From JAAXHH01 sp965225915 (lineage in GTDB: Bacteria; JAAXHH01): a stretch of DNA of 64,000 bases. The notes under the pieces were generated by a model, which searched no databases, had not been told where the DNA came from, and saw nothing but the letters and a program-made list of their open reading frames with translations. The DNA lies in NCBI GenBank assembly GCA_965225915.1, contig OZ245326.1, positions 496,001 to 560,000 of the forward strand, read 5' to 3'. Position 1 is the stretch's first letter, and each line of letters opens with the position of its first letter. A program made the position numbers and the translations under genes. This document shows, in pieces, positions 1 to 8,397 of the stretch.

Positions 1-1
1 C

Positions 2-172
2 CGGGCAGAACGCATCCTGGTCGAGGAGGCGGGTGCCGCCTTCATCTTCCACCCCATCGCCAACTCCCTGTTCAAGCCATGGCTCAGGGGACTCAAAACC
101 AACCGATTCGGCGGCTTAACCGAGATCTTCACGGATCTCTATATCGGTGAGGAATATCCCGAGGCGAGGTAG
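2..172 (+). CDS. Peptide ABC transporter substrate-binding protein, C-terminal end (partial)
   Basis: Only the last 56 residues are inside the window, reading from the left edge to TAG at 170-172. The segment RAERILVEEAGAAF, then FHPIANSLFKPWLRGLK and a closing FTDLYIGEE, resembles the C-terminus of family-5 (DppA/OppA) extracytoplasmic solute-binding proteins, where the last subdomain often carries a line such as YIPLYHP...FVPWVKG. Such proteins bind oligopeptides, nickel or similar solutes for an ABC importer. The domain assignment rests on a short stretch, so the substrate cannot be stated. It converges with the small ribosomal-type gene on the other strand. Confidence 0.6.
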   Translation, partial: RAERILVEEAGAAFIFHPIANSLFKPWLRGLKTNRFGGLTEIFTDLYIGEEYPEAR

Positions 173-200
173 GACTTCTAGGTGGGTCGGTATACGGTGC

Positions 201-226
201 GCGGGTATCCTCGCGGGGATACCCGC
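201..226. terminator. Hairpin between convergent genes
   Basis: A perfect 10-bp inverted repeat (GCGGGTATCC at 201-210 and GGATACCCGC at 217-226) with a 6-nt loop lies between the stop codons of two convergent genes. Its position suits a bidirectional transcription stop, but neither side has a clear T-tract, so a rho-independent terminator is not proven. Confidence 0.4.
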
Positions 227-243
227 TATCACTTTGCCGCAGG

Positions 244-333
244 TTACTTCTTCTTATGCCTATCTGCCCGTAAGCGTTTCTTGCGCTTATGGGTAGCGAT
301 CTTGGAACGCTTGCGTTTCTTACCACTGGGCAC
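244..333 (-). CDS. Tiny basic ribosomal-type protein (AURKAIP1/COX24, mS38/bS22-like)
   Basis: A 29-residue gene starting with GTG at 333 and ending with TAA at 244-246. The product begins MPSGKKRKRSK and ends RADRHKKK; more than half of it is Lys, Arg or His. It closely matches the very short AURKAIP1/COX24-domain proteins annotated in Bacteroidota and relatives, which are related to mitochondrial mS38 and mycobacterial bS22, small-subunit ribosomal proteins near the decoding centre. A good Shine-Dalgarno (AGGGAG) lies 6-7 nt upstream of the GTG. It follows the HU gene by only 18 nt, so it is probably the last gene of the sppA-HU operon. Genes this short are missed by default gene-calling limits. 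The ribosomal role is family knowledge; identity is from the sequence pattern. Confidence 0.8.
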   Translation of the reverse strand: MPSGKKRKRSKIATHKRKKRLRADRHKKK

Positions 334-351
334 GGTTGTCTCCCTTTGAGA

Positions 352-633
352 TTAGTCTTCCTTCTGTACACGATTCTTAAGGTGATCGGACGGTTTGAAA
401 ACGGGCACGACGCACGGAGGGATCTTGATGCCCGTCCCCGTCTTGGGATTGCGGGCGACACGCGCCTTTCTTTCCTTCACTTTGAAAATACCGAATCCGC
501 GCAGTTCTATCTTTTCTCCCCTACCCAGCGCGGATGATATGGAATCAAGCAACGCGTTCAGCACTTCCGCGGTGTCCACCTTGGTCATCCCGGTGGATTG
601 TGCGATACGAGCCACGATATCGGCTTTAGTCAT
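352..633 (-). CDS. HU/IHF family DNA-binding protein
   Basis: A 93-residue nucleoid protein that bends DNA as a dimer. It begins MTKADIVARIAQ, shows the helical dimerisation half, then GFGIFKVKERKAR and the beta-arm signature RNPKTG at 61-66, and ends in PVFKPSDHLKNRV, the normal closing helix. One unusual point is PPCVV at 72-76, where most HU proteins have PPKK or PASKV. The start is set by an AAGGAG site 5-6 nt upstream of ATG at 633. It lies 30 nt after sppA and 18 nt before the small basic gene, all on the minus strand, suggesting one transcript. HU versus IHF subunit cannot be decided from the sequence alone. Confidence 0.93.
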   Translation of the reverse strand: MTKADIVARIAQSTGMTKVDTAEVLNALLDSISSALGRGEKIELRGFGIFKVKERKARVARNPKTGTGIKIPPCVVPVFKPSDHLKNRVQKED

Positions 634-663
634 ACCATTCTCCTTGATCGTAGATGATGCCGT

Positions 664-1542
664 TCAGCGATACCGGTATTCAACAATGCCCGGCGAATAC
701 AGGCCGGTCATCGTCTCCATGTTCTCCATCAGCATATCGAAAAACGTCTTGGGTCGCTGCCGGACCACGTTGAGCTTGTCCGGGAGGCCGGCCATCCTGC
801 CAGCCAGGGCGATCGCGTCCTGGTAGGTACCGAGGCGGTCCACGAGACGCAGCGGCAGTGCCTGGTTTCCCGTGTAGATCCGCCCATCCGCCAGGTCAAC
901 CACTTCCTCGCGGGATAGTGGCCGGAACCTGGTTACCACTTCGATAAACTGTTCGTATACATCGTCCACTACTAATTGGAGGAGCCCGAATTCCTTGTCG
1001 GTCATGCTTCGGCTCAGCGAGCCGATGTCCTTGTGCTGTCCGCTCTTTACGACCTGCCAGCCGATGCCGACCTTGTTAAAAAGTCCTTCCGCATTGGGTA
1101 CTTCCATGATCACGCCGATGCTTCCGGTTATGGTCCCGGGATTGGCCATGATGGAATCGGCCGCACAGGCGATGTAATAGCCGCCCGATGCCGCTACGCT
1201 TCCCATGGAAGCCACGATAACCTTGCCCTTTTCCCGGGTCTTGCGCAGTTCATCGAAAATCTCCTGCGTGGGGGCTACGGCACCACCGGGACTCTCGATG
1301 CGGAGCACGATGGCCCGCACGGAATCGTCCTCGCGGTACTTGATGATCTGTTTGACCGTGTCCTGGGCCCGGGTGATCGGCCCCCTGATTTCGACCAGCG
1401 CGATCCGGCCGCCTCCCATTGAGGAAAAGGAACTGTCGCTACTCAGCATGGGACCGGCGATGAGCAACAGCATGACGACCACGATAACCAATACGCCGCC
1501 GCCAAGCATACCGCCGATGATCCAGTCCGATTTGCGAGACAT
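664..1542 (-). CDS. sppA: Signal peptide peptidase SppA (short form)
   Basis: A 292-residue inner-membrane serine protease of family S49 that degrades cleaved signal peptides. One N-terminal membrane anchor (about residues 8-30) is followed by the protease domain. The nucleophile is Ser119 in GSVAASGGYYIA and the general base is Lys171 in KSGQHKDIGS, the Ser-Lys dyad of this family; GTITGSIGVI at 136-145 is also conserved. The length matches the short Bacillus-type enzyme rather than the 618-residue tandem E. coli form. ATG at 1542 is preceded by GGAG. It heads the sppA-HU-small basic protein operon. Confidence 0.93.
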   Translation of the reverse strand: MSRKSDWIIGGMLGGGVLVIVVVMLLLIAGPMLSSDSSFSSMGGGRIALVEIRGPITRAQDTVKQIIKYREDDSVRAIVLRIESPGGAVAPTQEIFDELRKTREKGKVIVASMGSVAASGGYYIACAADSIMANPGTITGSIGVIMEVPNAEGLFNKVGIGWQVVKSGQHKDIGSLSRSMTDKEFGLLQLVVDDVYEQFIEVVTRFRPLSREEVVDLADGRIYTGNQALPLRLVDRLGTYQDAIALAGRMAGLPDKLNVVRQRPKTFFDMLMENMETMTGLYSPGIVEYRYR

Positions 1543-1784
1543 TGCAATGCTCCGCCGGTCGGTTTTACATGCAAAACACGATCATTCCAAGCGCTTCATT
1601 GGACTTGATAACCCGTGACCATAATATCACGTTAGTTTAAGTATGTCAATGACTTTTTGGAATTCAGGGGGGCTATGAAATGGCCTTGCAATTGATTGTT
1701 TCGAGGTTGAAAAGACCCGGGAGTTCGGTGGGTGGTCATGGGGGAATGGACAAACATCATTTCACACGAAAAACGGTGTACAGT

Positions 1785-3581
1785 TCACCGGGAATTGGAC
1801 AGAACGATGCGGAGACGGTCGCCGGGATGTATGGCGCTGCGTCTGCCGAGTCCGTTGGCCCTCCGAAGCGCGCTCAAGGTCACATTATGGGTCCGGGCGA
1901 TATCCCAGAGCGTGTCTCCAGGTTTGACCGTGTAGACGACGGAGTTCGATTCCACCGCGCCGCCTTCGCCGCGGGTTGTTCCGTCCCCTGTCGCGGATTC
2001 TCGGTTTGAGGTCAACGCACCACCGGTCGCGGCGCCCTGTGACCGGGGGAGATATATCGTCAGCGCGCGGCCGGCTATGATGTCGCCGGGGTTGCTCAAC
2101 TTGTTCCAGTCCTGCAGGTTTGCCATGGATACACCGTACCGGTTGCTGATGCTCTCGAGCGTATCCCCTCGCTTGATACGGTACGAGATGGCCCGGTGGG
2201 TCAAGGGATCGGGCGACGGAACGGCCCTGGGTTGCCGATAACGAATGGATCGATTCGCGGAACGGATCGATGAGCCGTATAACGGAATGGTAAGGACCTG
2301 CCCGATCCTGAGGCGATTCGGCCGGCGTATGTTGTTTTCGGCGATGATATCGCCCGTTCGCACCCCGAAACGACGGGCAATGCGCGCGAGGGTGTCGCCT
2401 CGCCTTACCTTGTAGAACGTCGACTCGGACGGATCCGGTCCAGGGGGCTCGATACCGGCCCAGGTAGCGTAGGAACGCATCGTACCCAGCGGCACCTTGA
2501 GGTTGTACCCCGGAACGGCCTGCCAGCGACGCAGTTCCGGATTGAGCTGGCGCAGTTGCTCGACCGGGATCTTCATGCCCTCGGCCACTTTCTCCAGGAT
2601 CATGGATCTCTGAACCGGCACAGACTCGTGGATCAGCGGGAGGCCCCCCAGGGGCTCGAAACCGTATTCCTCCGGGGACACGGATATGATGGCCGACGCC
2701 ATGACGAAGGACACGAAGGAAATCGACTGCCTGGGCAGTCTCATGTTCCACAAACTCAATCCTTCGGCCTTGCGCAGGGGTGTCGCGCCGGCATGGTGCG
2801 CGGCGAGAACGAGATCCCAACTGCCCAGTTCTAGGTAAAGATCTTTGAACCTCGCCGTCGCCGCCCGCGTCGACTTTACCGGATCGTAACGTTCATCGAC
2901 CTCGTCGTTTCGGGCCAGACCGTACTTTTCCGCGTCCTGCAGAGACAACTGCCACAGGCCAGCGCCGCCTTCCGGTGTGCGCGCACGGGGATCGAAACCG
3001 CTCTCCACCATGGCGACGTAGATCAGGTCACCGGGCAGTCCAGACCTGGAGAGAATCGCTTGGATCATGGCCCGGTACTGGTTCGTTCGACTCAACCATT
3101 CGGCGAAAACATCGAAGGCATCGTTCCGCAGGATGTGAATCGCCTTTTTCACCTGGTCGTTGTAGCTGATAGGCACGTCGAACCGGCCGAAATCGGGCCA
3201 GGGCGGTTCCGGCGCCGCGACGCGATTCGATCCTTCGAGGTAAGGTGTAAGGAGGGAAAACCCGGAATCTCCGTTCTGTTCTTCCTCGTACGGACCGGTA
3301 GTTTCACTCGGATCGGCGACGTACGAGCCGGTCGTCAAACCGGATGTGGCATCAGGACTCGCCGACCCGCTCGAATCCGGCGCATTGGAGGACGGCAAAT
3401 ACAAAACCGACGCTGAGGTGGAAGAAGCGTCGGTTGGCGAATCTACGGATGAATGGGGTCCTGCGTAAAGGAAGGAAGGGATCAGGATCAGCAAAACCAG
3501 GCAGATCGGCAGCCGCCATAAAGAGTATAAGCGACTTAGGGTCGGTATACTGCGAATTACTGTGCAGGTGGTACTGAGCAT
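1785..3581 (-). CDS. Membrane-bound lytic murein transglycosylase (MltD-like, SLT plus three LysM)
   Basis: A 598-residue envelope enzyme that cleaves peptidoglycan glycan strands with formation of 1,6-anhydro-muropeptides. A long signal sequence (hydrophobic to about residue 40) is followed by a low-complexity Ser/Thr-rich linker, then an SLT domain with the catalytic glutamate at 193 in MVESGFDP and the GLWQ motif at 208-211. Three LysM peptidoglycan-binding domains sit at about 389-434, 466-511 and 549-594, each with a GDTL core; a weaker LysM-like segment lies near 320-366. The domain order is that of MltD. The usual YNAG motif after the catalytic region reads AHHAGAT here, a modest departure. 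Confidence 0.88.
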   Translation of the reverse strand: MLSTTCTVIRSIPTLSRLYSLWRLPICLVLLILIPSFLYAGPHSSVDSPTDASSTSASVLYLPSSNAPDSSGSASPDATSGLTTGSYVADPSETTGPYEEEQNGDSGFSLLTPYLEGSNRVAAPEPPWPDFGRFDVPISYNDQVKKAIHILRNDAFDVFAEWLSRTNQYRAMIQAILSRSGLPGDLIYVAMVESGFDPRARTPEGGAGLWQLSLQDAEKYGLARNDEVDERYDPVKSTRAATARFKDLYLELGSWDLVLAAHHAGATPLRKAEGLSLWNMRLPRQSISFVSFVMASAIISVSPEEYGFEPLGGLPLIHESVPVQRSMILEKVAEGMKIPVEQLRQLNPELRRWQAVPGYNLKVPLGTMRSYATWAGIEPPGPDPSESTFYKVRRGDTLARIARRFGVRTGDIIAENNIRRPNRLRIGQVLTIPLYGSSIRSANRSIRYRQPRAVPSPDPLTHRAISYRIKRGDTLESISNRYGVSMANLQDWNKLSNPGDIIAGRALTIYLPRSQGAATGGALTSNRESATGDGTTRGEGGAVESNSVVYTVKPGDTLWDIARTHNVTLSALRRANGLGRRSAIHPGDRLRIVLSNSR

Positions 3582-3706
3582 AGTGCGCGCTGTATACGGA
3601 TTGCCGACTGTGTATGAAGGGATTTTACGATTCGATGGGTCGGCCTATACTTCGCTCGATCCATCCGGGACTGTCATTCATGCGTAAGGCCGCCACCATC
3701 GAATAG

Positions 3707-3779
3707 TGGAGCTGAGCGGGATCGAACCGCTGACCTCATGAATGCCATTCATGCGCTCTCCCAGCTGAGCTACAGCCCC
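3707..3779 (-). tRNA. tRNA-Ala (anticodon GGC)
   Basis: Folds as a 73-nt cloverleaf on the minus strand: acceptor GGGGCTG paired with CAGCTCC, D-arm GCTC/GAGC, anticodon stem CATGA/TCATG with loop ATGGCAT, and T-arm AGCGG-TTCGATC-CCGCT. The loop places GGC at positions 34-36, reading GCC alanine codons. No CCA is encoded. Confidence 0.95.
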
Positions 3780-4092
3780 TGACGCCGCCCAAGATATGAA
3801 TGTGCCAGGATACTGTCAAGGGAAAACCGGTACAGAATGAGGCGCCAGGCGGATCAGTACACGTGCCGTTCTGCTAACACGATTTAGGCTTGTATCGACC
3901 GGTTCTCCGAGTTAATGTCCTGGTAACGGCATAGTTGGGCGAGACAGCGGTCCGATGCCGGATGCCCGATTTTAGCCGGGCAATCAAAAGCGGACGATTT
4001 GGAAGCAACAATGCAGAGTTCGGACGGTCAGCAGCGGTCGACTTGAGATTAACGATCCAGCGTCCGCACAACCTTAGAAAGGACAGCCAGCC
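3780..4092. other. Intergenic region, no gene seen
   Basis: About 310 nt between tRNA-Ala and the phosphatase/ADP-ribosylglycohydrolase gene. The only open frame, on the minus strand (3874-4071), has no ribosome-binding site and an unremarkable Arg/Thr-rich translation. The region probably holds the promoter of the downstream gene, but no confident -35/-10 pair was found. Confidence 0.5.
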
Positions 4093-5568
4093 ATGCCGAA
4101 GGTAAAGACCAGCAAAAGCGATCCACTCCGCATCGACCCGGTACGTCCCCAGGAGGGATTCGGCCGCATCGGTATCACGTTGTGTCCCGGTAAGACGTAT
4201 CCGTATGGGCTCGCGGGGAACTGGGAGCGCGACCTGGACCTGGATCTCGATGCGGTCCGGGAGTGGGGTGCGACGGCGGTCGTCAGCCTGATAACCGATC
4301 AGGAAATACAGGATCTAAAAATAAAAGGCCTTTCAAAGGCAGTCCGCGACCGGCACATGGAATGGCTGCACCTGGCTATACCTGACGGGAATCCGCCGGG
4401 ATCAGAGTTCGAGGATGCCTGGCGAGTCGCGGGAGAAGCCATCCGAGACCGCCTGCGGTTCGGTTTCGACATACTCGTACACTGCAAGGGCGGACTGGGC
4501 CGCGCCGGCACCGTTGCCGCCCGACTGCTTGTCGAGCTTGGCGAACGTCCGGACGAAGCGATACGCCGCGTGCGAGCGGCCCGTTCCCGCAACGCCATCG
4601 AAACCCAGAGCCAGGAGGAGCACGTAGCGCGGTGCGCGCCACAGGCTCCGGCAGTACCTTCCTCTACCCCAGAGCAAATCCGTGACCGCGCACTCGGCGC
4701 TTTCCTGGGCCTGGCAGTGGGAGATGCGGTCGGCACAACGCTCGAGTTCCGGCCGCGCGACGCGCAGGAACGGCTGGAGGACATGGAGGGAGGTGGTCCT
4801 TTCGGTCTGTCTGCCGGCAACTGGACCGACGATACCACCATGGCGCTGGCCCTTGCCGACAGCCTGGCCGCAACCGAAGCCTTCGACTGCAAGGATCTGA
4901 TGGACCGTTTCGTCCGCTGGTGGCGGGACGGGGAATACTCTTGCACGGGAAGCTGCTTCGATATCGGGATCACCACGAGCAGTGCGCTATCGCGTTATGA
5001 GCGGACCGGCGAACCCTTCGCCGGTTCGACCGACCCTCGAAGCGCGGGTAACGGCTCGCTGATGCGGCTTGCGCCGGTCGCCCTGCGCTTCTGGAACGAC
5101 CGGGAGCAGCTCGTCTCCTGCGCCGTGGAACAGTCCCGGACCACACATGCAGCCGAGGAAGCGGTGGATGCCTGTCGCGCCTTCGCGGAACTGCTGGCGG
5201 ACGCCATCGCCGGCTCAAACCGGGCAGATGTCCTCCGCCCAAGGCAGTTCGACGGAGCACCGGCTATCGCACGAATTCTGAACGGGAGCTGGCGCGGGCG
5301 GAAACGGGATACGATCCGGTCGAGCGGGTACGTCGTCGACACCATGGAAGCCGCCCTCTGGTCGGTAGCCCGCACGTCCGATTTCCGCAACGCCGTACTG
5401 CTTGCGGCCAACCTGGCCGACGACGCCGACACGGTAGCCGCGGTGACTGGACAGCTTGCCGGCGCCCTCTATGGTCTGTCGGGCATTCCCGATAGCTGGC
5501 TCGACAAGCTTGCCTGGAAGGATCGTCTAGTTGACGCAGGTGACCGTTTATTGAGCAAGGACCGCTGA
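4093..5568 (+). CDS. Dual-specificity-type phosphatase fused to ADP-ribosylglycohydrolase
   Basis: A 491-residue cytoplasmic protein with two catalytic domains. Residues about 20-180 form a cysteine-dependent phosphatase: the P-loop HCKGGLGRAG at 130-139 has the CX5R pattern (Cys131, Arg137), and the general-acid loop is probably PDGNPP near 97-102. Residues about 194-491 form an ADP-ribosylglycohydrolase (DraG/ARH) domain with GLAVGDAVG at 206-214, the metal-binding WTDDT at 244-248, GNGSLMRL, and a C-terminal NLADDADTVAAVTGQ motif holding the second set of metal-binding aspartates. The first domain would remove phosphate from protein or a small molecule; the second removes ADP-ribose from protein or from ADP-ribosyl metabolites. 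Joining them suggests stepwise removal of a phospho-ADP-ribosyl-type group, which is an inference. No partner gene is adjacent. Confidence 0.88.
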   Translation: MPKVKTSKSDPLRIDPVRPQEGFGRIGITLCPGKTYPYGLAGNWERDLDLDLDAVREWGATAVVSLITDQEIQDLKIKGLSKAVRDRHMEWLHLAIPDGNPPGSEFEDAWRVAGEAIRDRLRFGFDILVHCKGGLGRAGTVAARLLVELGERPDEAIRRVRAARSRNAIETQSQEEHVARCAPQAPAVPSSTPEQIRDRALGAFLGLAVGDAVGTTLEFRPRDAQERLEDMEGGGPFGLSAGNWTDDTTMALALADSLAATEAFDCKDLMDRFVRWWRDGEYSCTGSCFDIGITTSSALSRYERTGEPFAGSTDPRSAGNGSLMRLAPVALRFWNDREQLVSCAVEQSRTTHAAEEAVDACRAFAELLADAIAGSNRADVLRPRQFDGAPAIARILNGSWRGRKRDTIRSSGYVVDTMEAALWSVARTSDFRNAVLLAANLADDADTVAAVTGQLAGALYGLSGIPDSWLDKLAWKDRLVDAGDRLLSKDR

Positions 5569-5686
5569 TATCTGGATGCCTCAATGCTCCTGAAATTATC
5601 CTTGTAACGGGTTGCCCACGGCAGTATAGTCCTTAATCCCGATTAAACCATATCCTGGACCAACCAGATTTGATCTTCGAGGCAGG

Positions 5687-6958
5687 ATGTCCATGGCGGA
5701 ATCTCTGGCAATCGATGGGGGAGTTCCTGTACGTTCGGCAGAATGGCCGCCCCTGATTCCCGGTGGATCGACGTACGGAGAAGAAGAGAAAAAGGCGGCC
5801 ATCGAAGTCATCGAAGCCCGGTCGCCCTTCCGGTACTACGGCATCGAGCCGCTGGGCAAGGTCGACCGGTTCGAAGCGGCATACGCCCGTTACGTCGGCA
5901 CCCGTTTTGCCCTGGCCACCCACAGTGGCAGCACGGCCCTTTCCGTTGCCCTCGCGGCCCTCGACGTGGGACCGGGTACCGAGGTCATCATGCCCGCCTT
6001 CATGTGGATTGCCGACGTCAATGCCGTCGTGCACCTCAGGGCCGTACCGGTACTTGCCGATATCGACGACACCCTCAATCTCGATCCCGGCGACATCGAA
6101 CGACATATCACGCCCCGAACCCGCGCCATTATCGCCGTGCACATGGCCGGCACCGTCGCCGATGTGCCCGCAATCACTGAAGTCGCGGACAGGCACGGGA
6201 TCCCCGTCCTGGAAGACTGTTCCCAGGCTGCGGGCGCGCGCATTGCCGGCAGCCCCGTGGGATCGATGGGAACGGTCGGCGCCGTCAGCCTGCAGTACAA
6301 CAAGAATTTCACTACGGGCGAAGGTGGCATGATCACCACAGACGATGAAGCGATTTTCCGGCGTGCCGTATGCTATCACGATACGGGTTTCGAAAGAGAC
6401 ATCGAAGGCGTTTCCACCGGTGAAGGTTCGCTGTTCGAGACCTTCGGCATGGGAGTCCGCATGGACGAACTCCGGGGCGCCCTGGGACTTGTCCAGCTGG
6501 GCAGGCTTCCCGGCATCCTGGATGGCATGCGACGCCACCAGACTCGGCTTCGGGAGACGCTGGGCAAGACGCCGGGTATCCGGCTCAGGCGCATCGTGGA
6601 CCCAGGGGGCGACAGCGGAGCCTATTTTTCCTGGATCCATGACTCGGCGGAGTCTGCCGCCCGGTTTATCGGGGCCATTCGGGCGGAAGGCATTCCCGCG
6701 GGAGAACCCCACGGCGGCATTCACCAGTACCGGTACATGTCCAACCTGCTGAACAAGGCGCCGATCACTACGGCCGGATGCCCGTGGACCTGTCCGTTCA
6801 ACGCCGAAAGTCCCATGGAATACCACGCCGGCATGCTGCCTCGCAGCGACGACCTGCTGGACCGGGCGCGCATTTTACCCCTGCCGGCACAACTGAAGGA
6901 CGAAGACATTGACGACGTGATCCGCGCGTTTCGAAAAGTGGCGCAGACCGTCCTTTAA
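5687..6958 (+). CDS. DegT/DnrJ/EryC1/StrS family PLP aminotransferase
   Basis: A 423-residue fold-type I aminotransferase of the sugar aminotransferase (AHBA synthase/StrS) family. PLP Lys206 lies in QYNKNFTTGEGGM, the PLP-contacting aspartate is D177 in LEDCSQAAG, and HSGSTAL at 79-85 binds the cofactor phosphate. Members transfer an amino group to keto-sugars or related carbonyl compounds. A GAGGCAGG site lies just upstream of the chosen ATG. It opens a run of plus-strand PLP enzymes (class V aminotransferase, gamma-synthase type) and a creatininase-like hydrolase, which may act in one pathway. No nucleotide-sugar genes are adjacent, so a sugar substrate is uncertain. Confidence 0.87.
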   Translation: MSMAESLAIDGGVPVRSAEWPPLIPGGSTYGEEEKKAAIEVIEARSPFRYYGIEPLGKVDRFEAAYARYVGTRFALATHSGSTALSVALAALDVGPGTEVIMPAFMWIADVNAVVHLRAVPVLADIDDTLNLDPGDIERHITPRTRAIIAVHMAGTVADVPAITEVADRHGIPVLEDCSQAAGARIAGSPVGSMGTVGAVSLQYNKNFTTGEGGMITTDDEAIFRRAVCYHDTGFERDIEGVSTGEGSLFETFGMGVRMDELRGALGLVQLGRLPGILDGMRRHQTRLRETLGKTPGIRLRRIVDPGGDSGAYFSWIHDSAESAARFIGAIRAEGIPAGEPHGGIHQYRYMSNLLNKAPITTAGCPWTCPFNAESPMEYHAGMLPRSDDLLDRARILPLPAQLKDEDIDDVIRAFRKVAQTVL

Positions 6959-7106
6959 ATGACTGAAGGCCTATGCGGACCAGTTTCCGTCACTGGGCAC
7001 GAATCATTGCTAACGATCTTTACGTTGCAAGTACTTCGCGCGTCCGATTCAGTTCGACACGCCAGGTTAGTTATTCATTCACTGGTAGCAACCACGGGAG
7101 AACCGC

Positions 7107-8294
7107 ATGAACGACGGTACGAGTCCGGCCAAAACAGATATGCTGCCCGAACCGGATGATGCTTTCTGGAAGGCGATCCGCCGTGACCAGTTTTACCTCG
7201 ATCCTGAGGTCGCGTTTCTCCAGGGCGGCTCCGTCGGACCGTCTCCCAAGCCCGTCGTCGACCGTGTGACGGAGGCTATCCGGGCTTTCGACAGCGATCC
7301 GCTGAAACATCAACCGCGCTACTGGCCCATTGTCGAGGAATCCAGGAAGAAGCTGGCCGCCTTCGTGGGCACACGGCCCGAGCGCATCGCACTGGTGCAG
7401 AATACCACCATGGGCCTCAGCGTCTTCGCCCAGGGCGTAACCTGGAAAGTGGGTGGCGAAATCCTCATGACGGACCAGGAATACGGTGCGGTGAACGCCT
7501 GCTTCGACTACATCGCCGAGCGCCACGGCCTGACCGTACGACGGGTCGAACTTCCCATGGAGATCAACGACCAGCAACAGATCATCGACGTCTTCAAGAG
7601 TGGATTGAACGAGCGCACAGCGGCCATGGTCTTTGGACACGTGTACTGGTCCACGGGCCTGGTTACGCCCGTGAAGGAACTGACCGAGATCGGTCGGGAG
7701 CGCGGCGCCTGGGTTGTCGTGGACGGCGCCCACGCCGTCAGCATGGTGCCGCTGCATCTCGACGAGTGGAACCCCCATTTCTACACGTCCAGTCTCCACA
7801 AATGGACGCTGTCTCCCAAGGGGACCGGCATGCTTTTCGTATCGGACGATGCCCACGACCGGGTTGAACCGCTCATCCTCGGGGCCAGCGCCCGACCCAA
7901 CGAAAACGCGAGCCGTTTCGACATGATGGGCACCCGGGACCAGACCCCCTTCATCGGACTGGGTACGGCCCTCGACTTCCAGCAGGAGATAGGGTGGGAT
8001 CACATCCGTACCTACTGCCGCGGTTTGGTCAATTACATGCGGGAACGGCTGGGCCGTATCCGGGGTGTACGCTTCCTGACGCCGCGTGATCCGGAGATGT
8101 CGGGATTCATCACGACCTTTACCATCGAGGGCGCCGATTTATCAAAGATCAGGCAGGAATTGTGGGACGACGAGAAGATCGAAACCGTAGCTTTCCACAT
8201 CAACGACGTGCCCGTTTTCCGCATATCCACCCACTTCTACAACAGCCGGGAAGAAATCGACCGCATGGTTCGGGCTATTGAACGGCGTCTGTAG
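7107..8294 (+). CDS. Class V aminotransferase family protein (isopenicillin-N-epimerase/cysteine-desulfurase-like)
   Basis: A 395-residue PLP enzyme. PLP Lys232 is in SSLHKWTLSPKGTG; the cofactor-contacting aspartate and histidine are D206 and H209 in VVVDGAHAVS; QNTTMGLSVF at 98-107 contacts the phosphate. The pattern, with a GGSVGPSPKPV N-terminus, is closest to the CefD-like group of class V enzymes rather than to NifS/IscS, because no catalytic cysteine loop is evident. The substrate is unknown. It is spaced 148 nt after the DegT gene and about 100 nt before a gamma-synthase-like gene on the same strand. Confidence 0.87.
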   Translation: MNDGTSPAKTDMLPEPDDAFWKAIRRDQFYLDPEVAFLQGGSVGPSPKPVVDRVTEAIRAFDSDPLKHQPRYWPIVEESRKKLAAFVGTRPERIALVQNTTMGLSVFAQGVTWKVGGEILMTDQEYGAVNACFDYIAERHGLTVRRVELPMEINDQQQIIDVFKSGLNERTAAMVFGHVYWSTGLVTPVKELTEIGRERGAWVVVDGAHAVSMVPLHLDEWNPHFYTSSLHKWTLSPKGTGMLFVSDDAHDRVEPLILGASARPNENASRFDMMGTRDQTPFIGLGTALDFQQEIGWDHIRTYCRGLVNYMRERLGRIRGVRFLTPRDPEMSGFITTFTIEGADLSKIRQELWDDEKIETVAFHINDVPVFRISTHFYNSREEIDRMVRAIERRL

Positions 8295-8397
8295 GAGACG
8301 GGGGGCCGGACCGCTAAAACGCGGTGTTCGACATTCCAGTGCGCTGTGAAGGATGGATGTCGGGGTCGCCCCATCAACCTGCAAAAAGGACGAAAGC

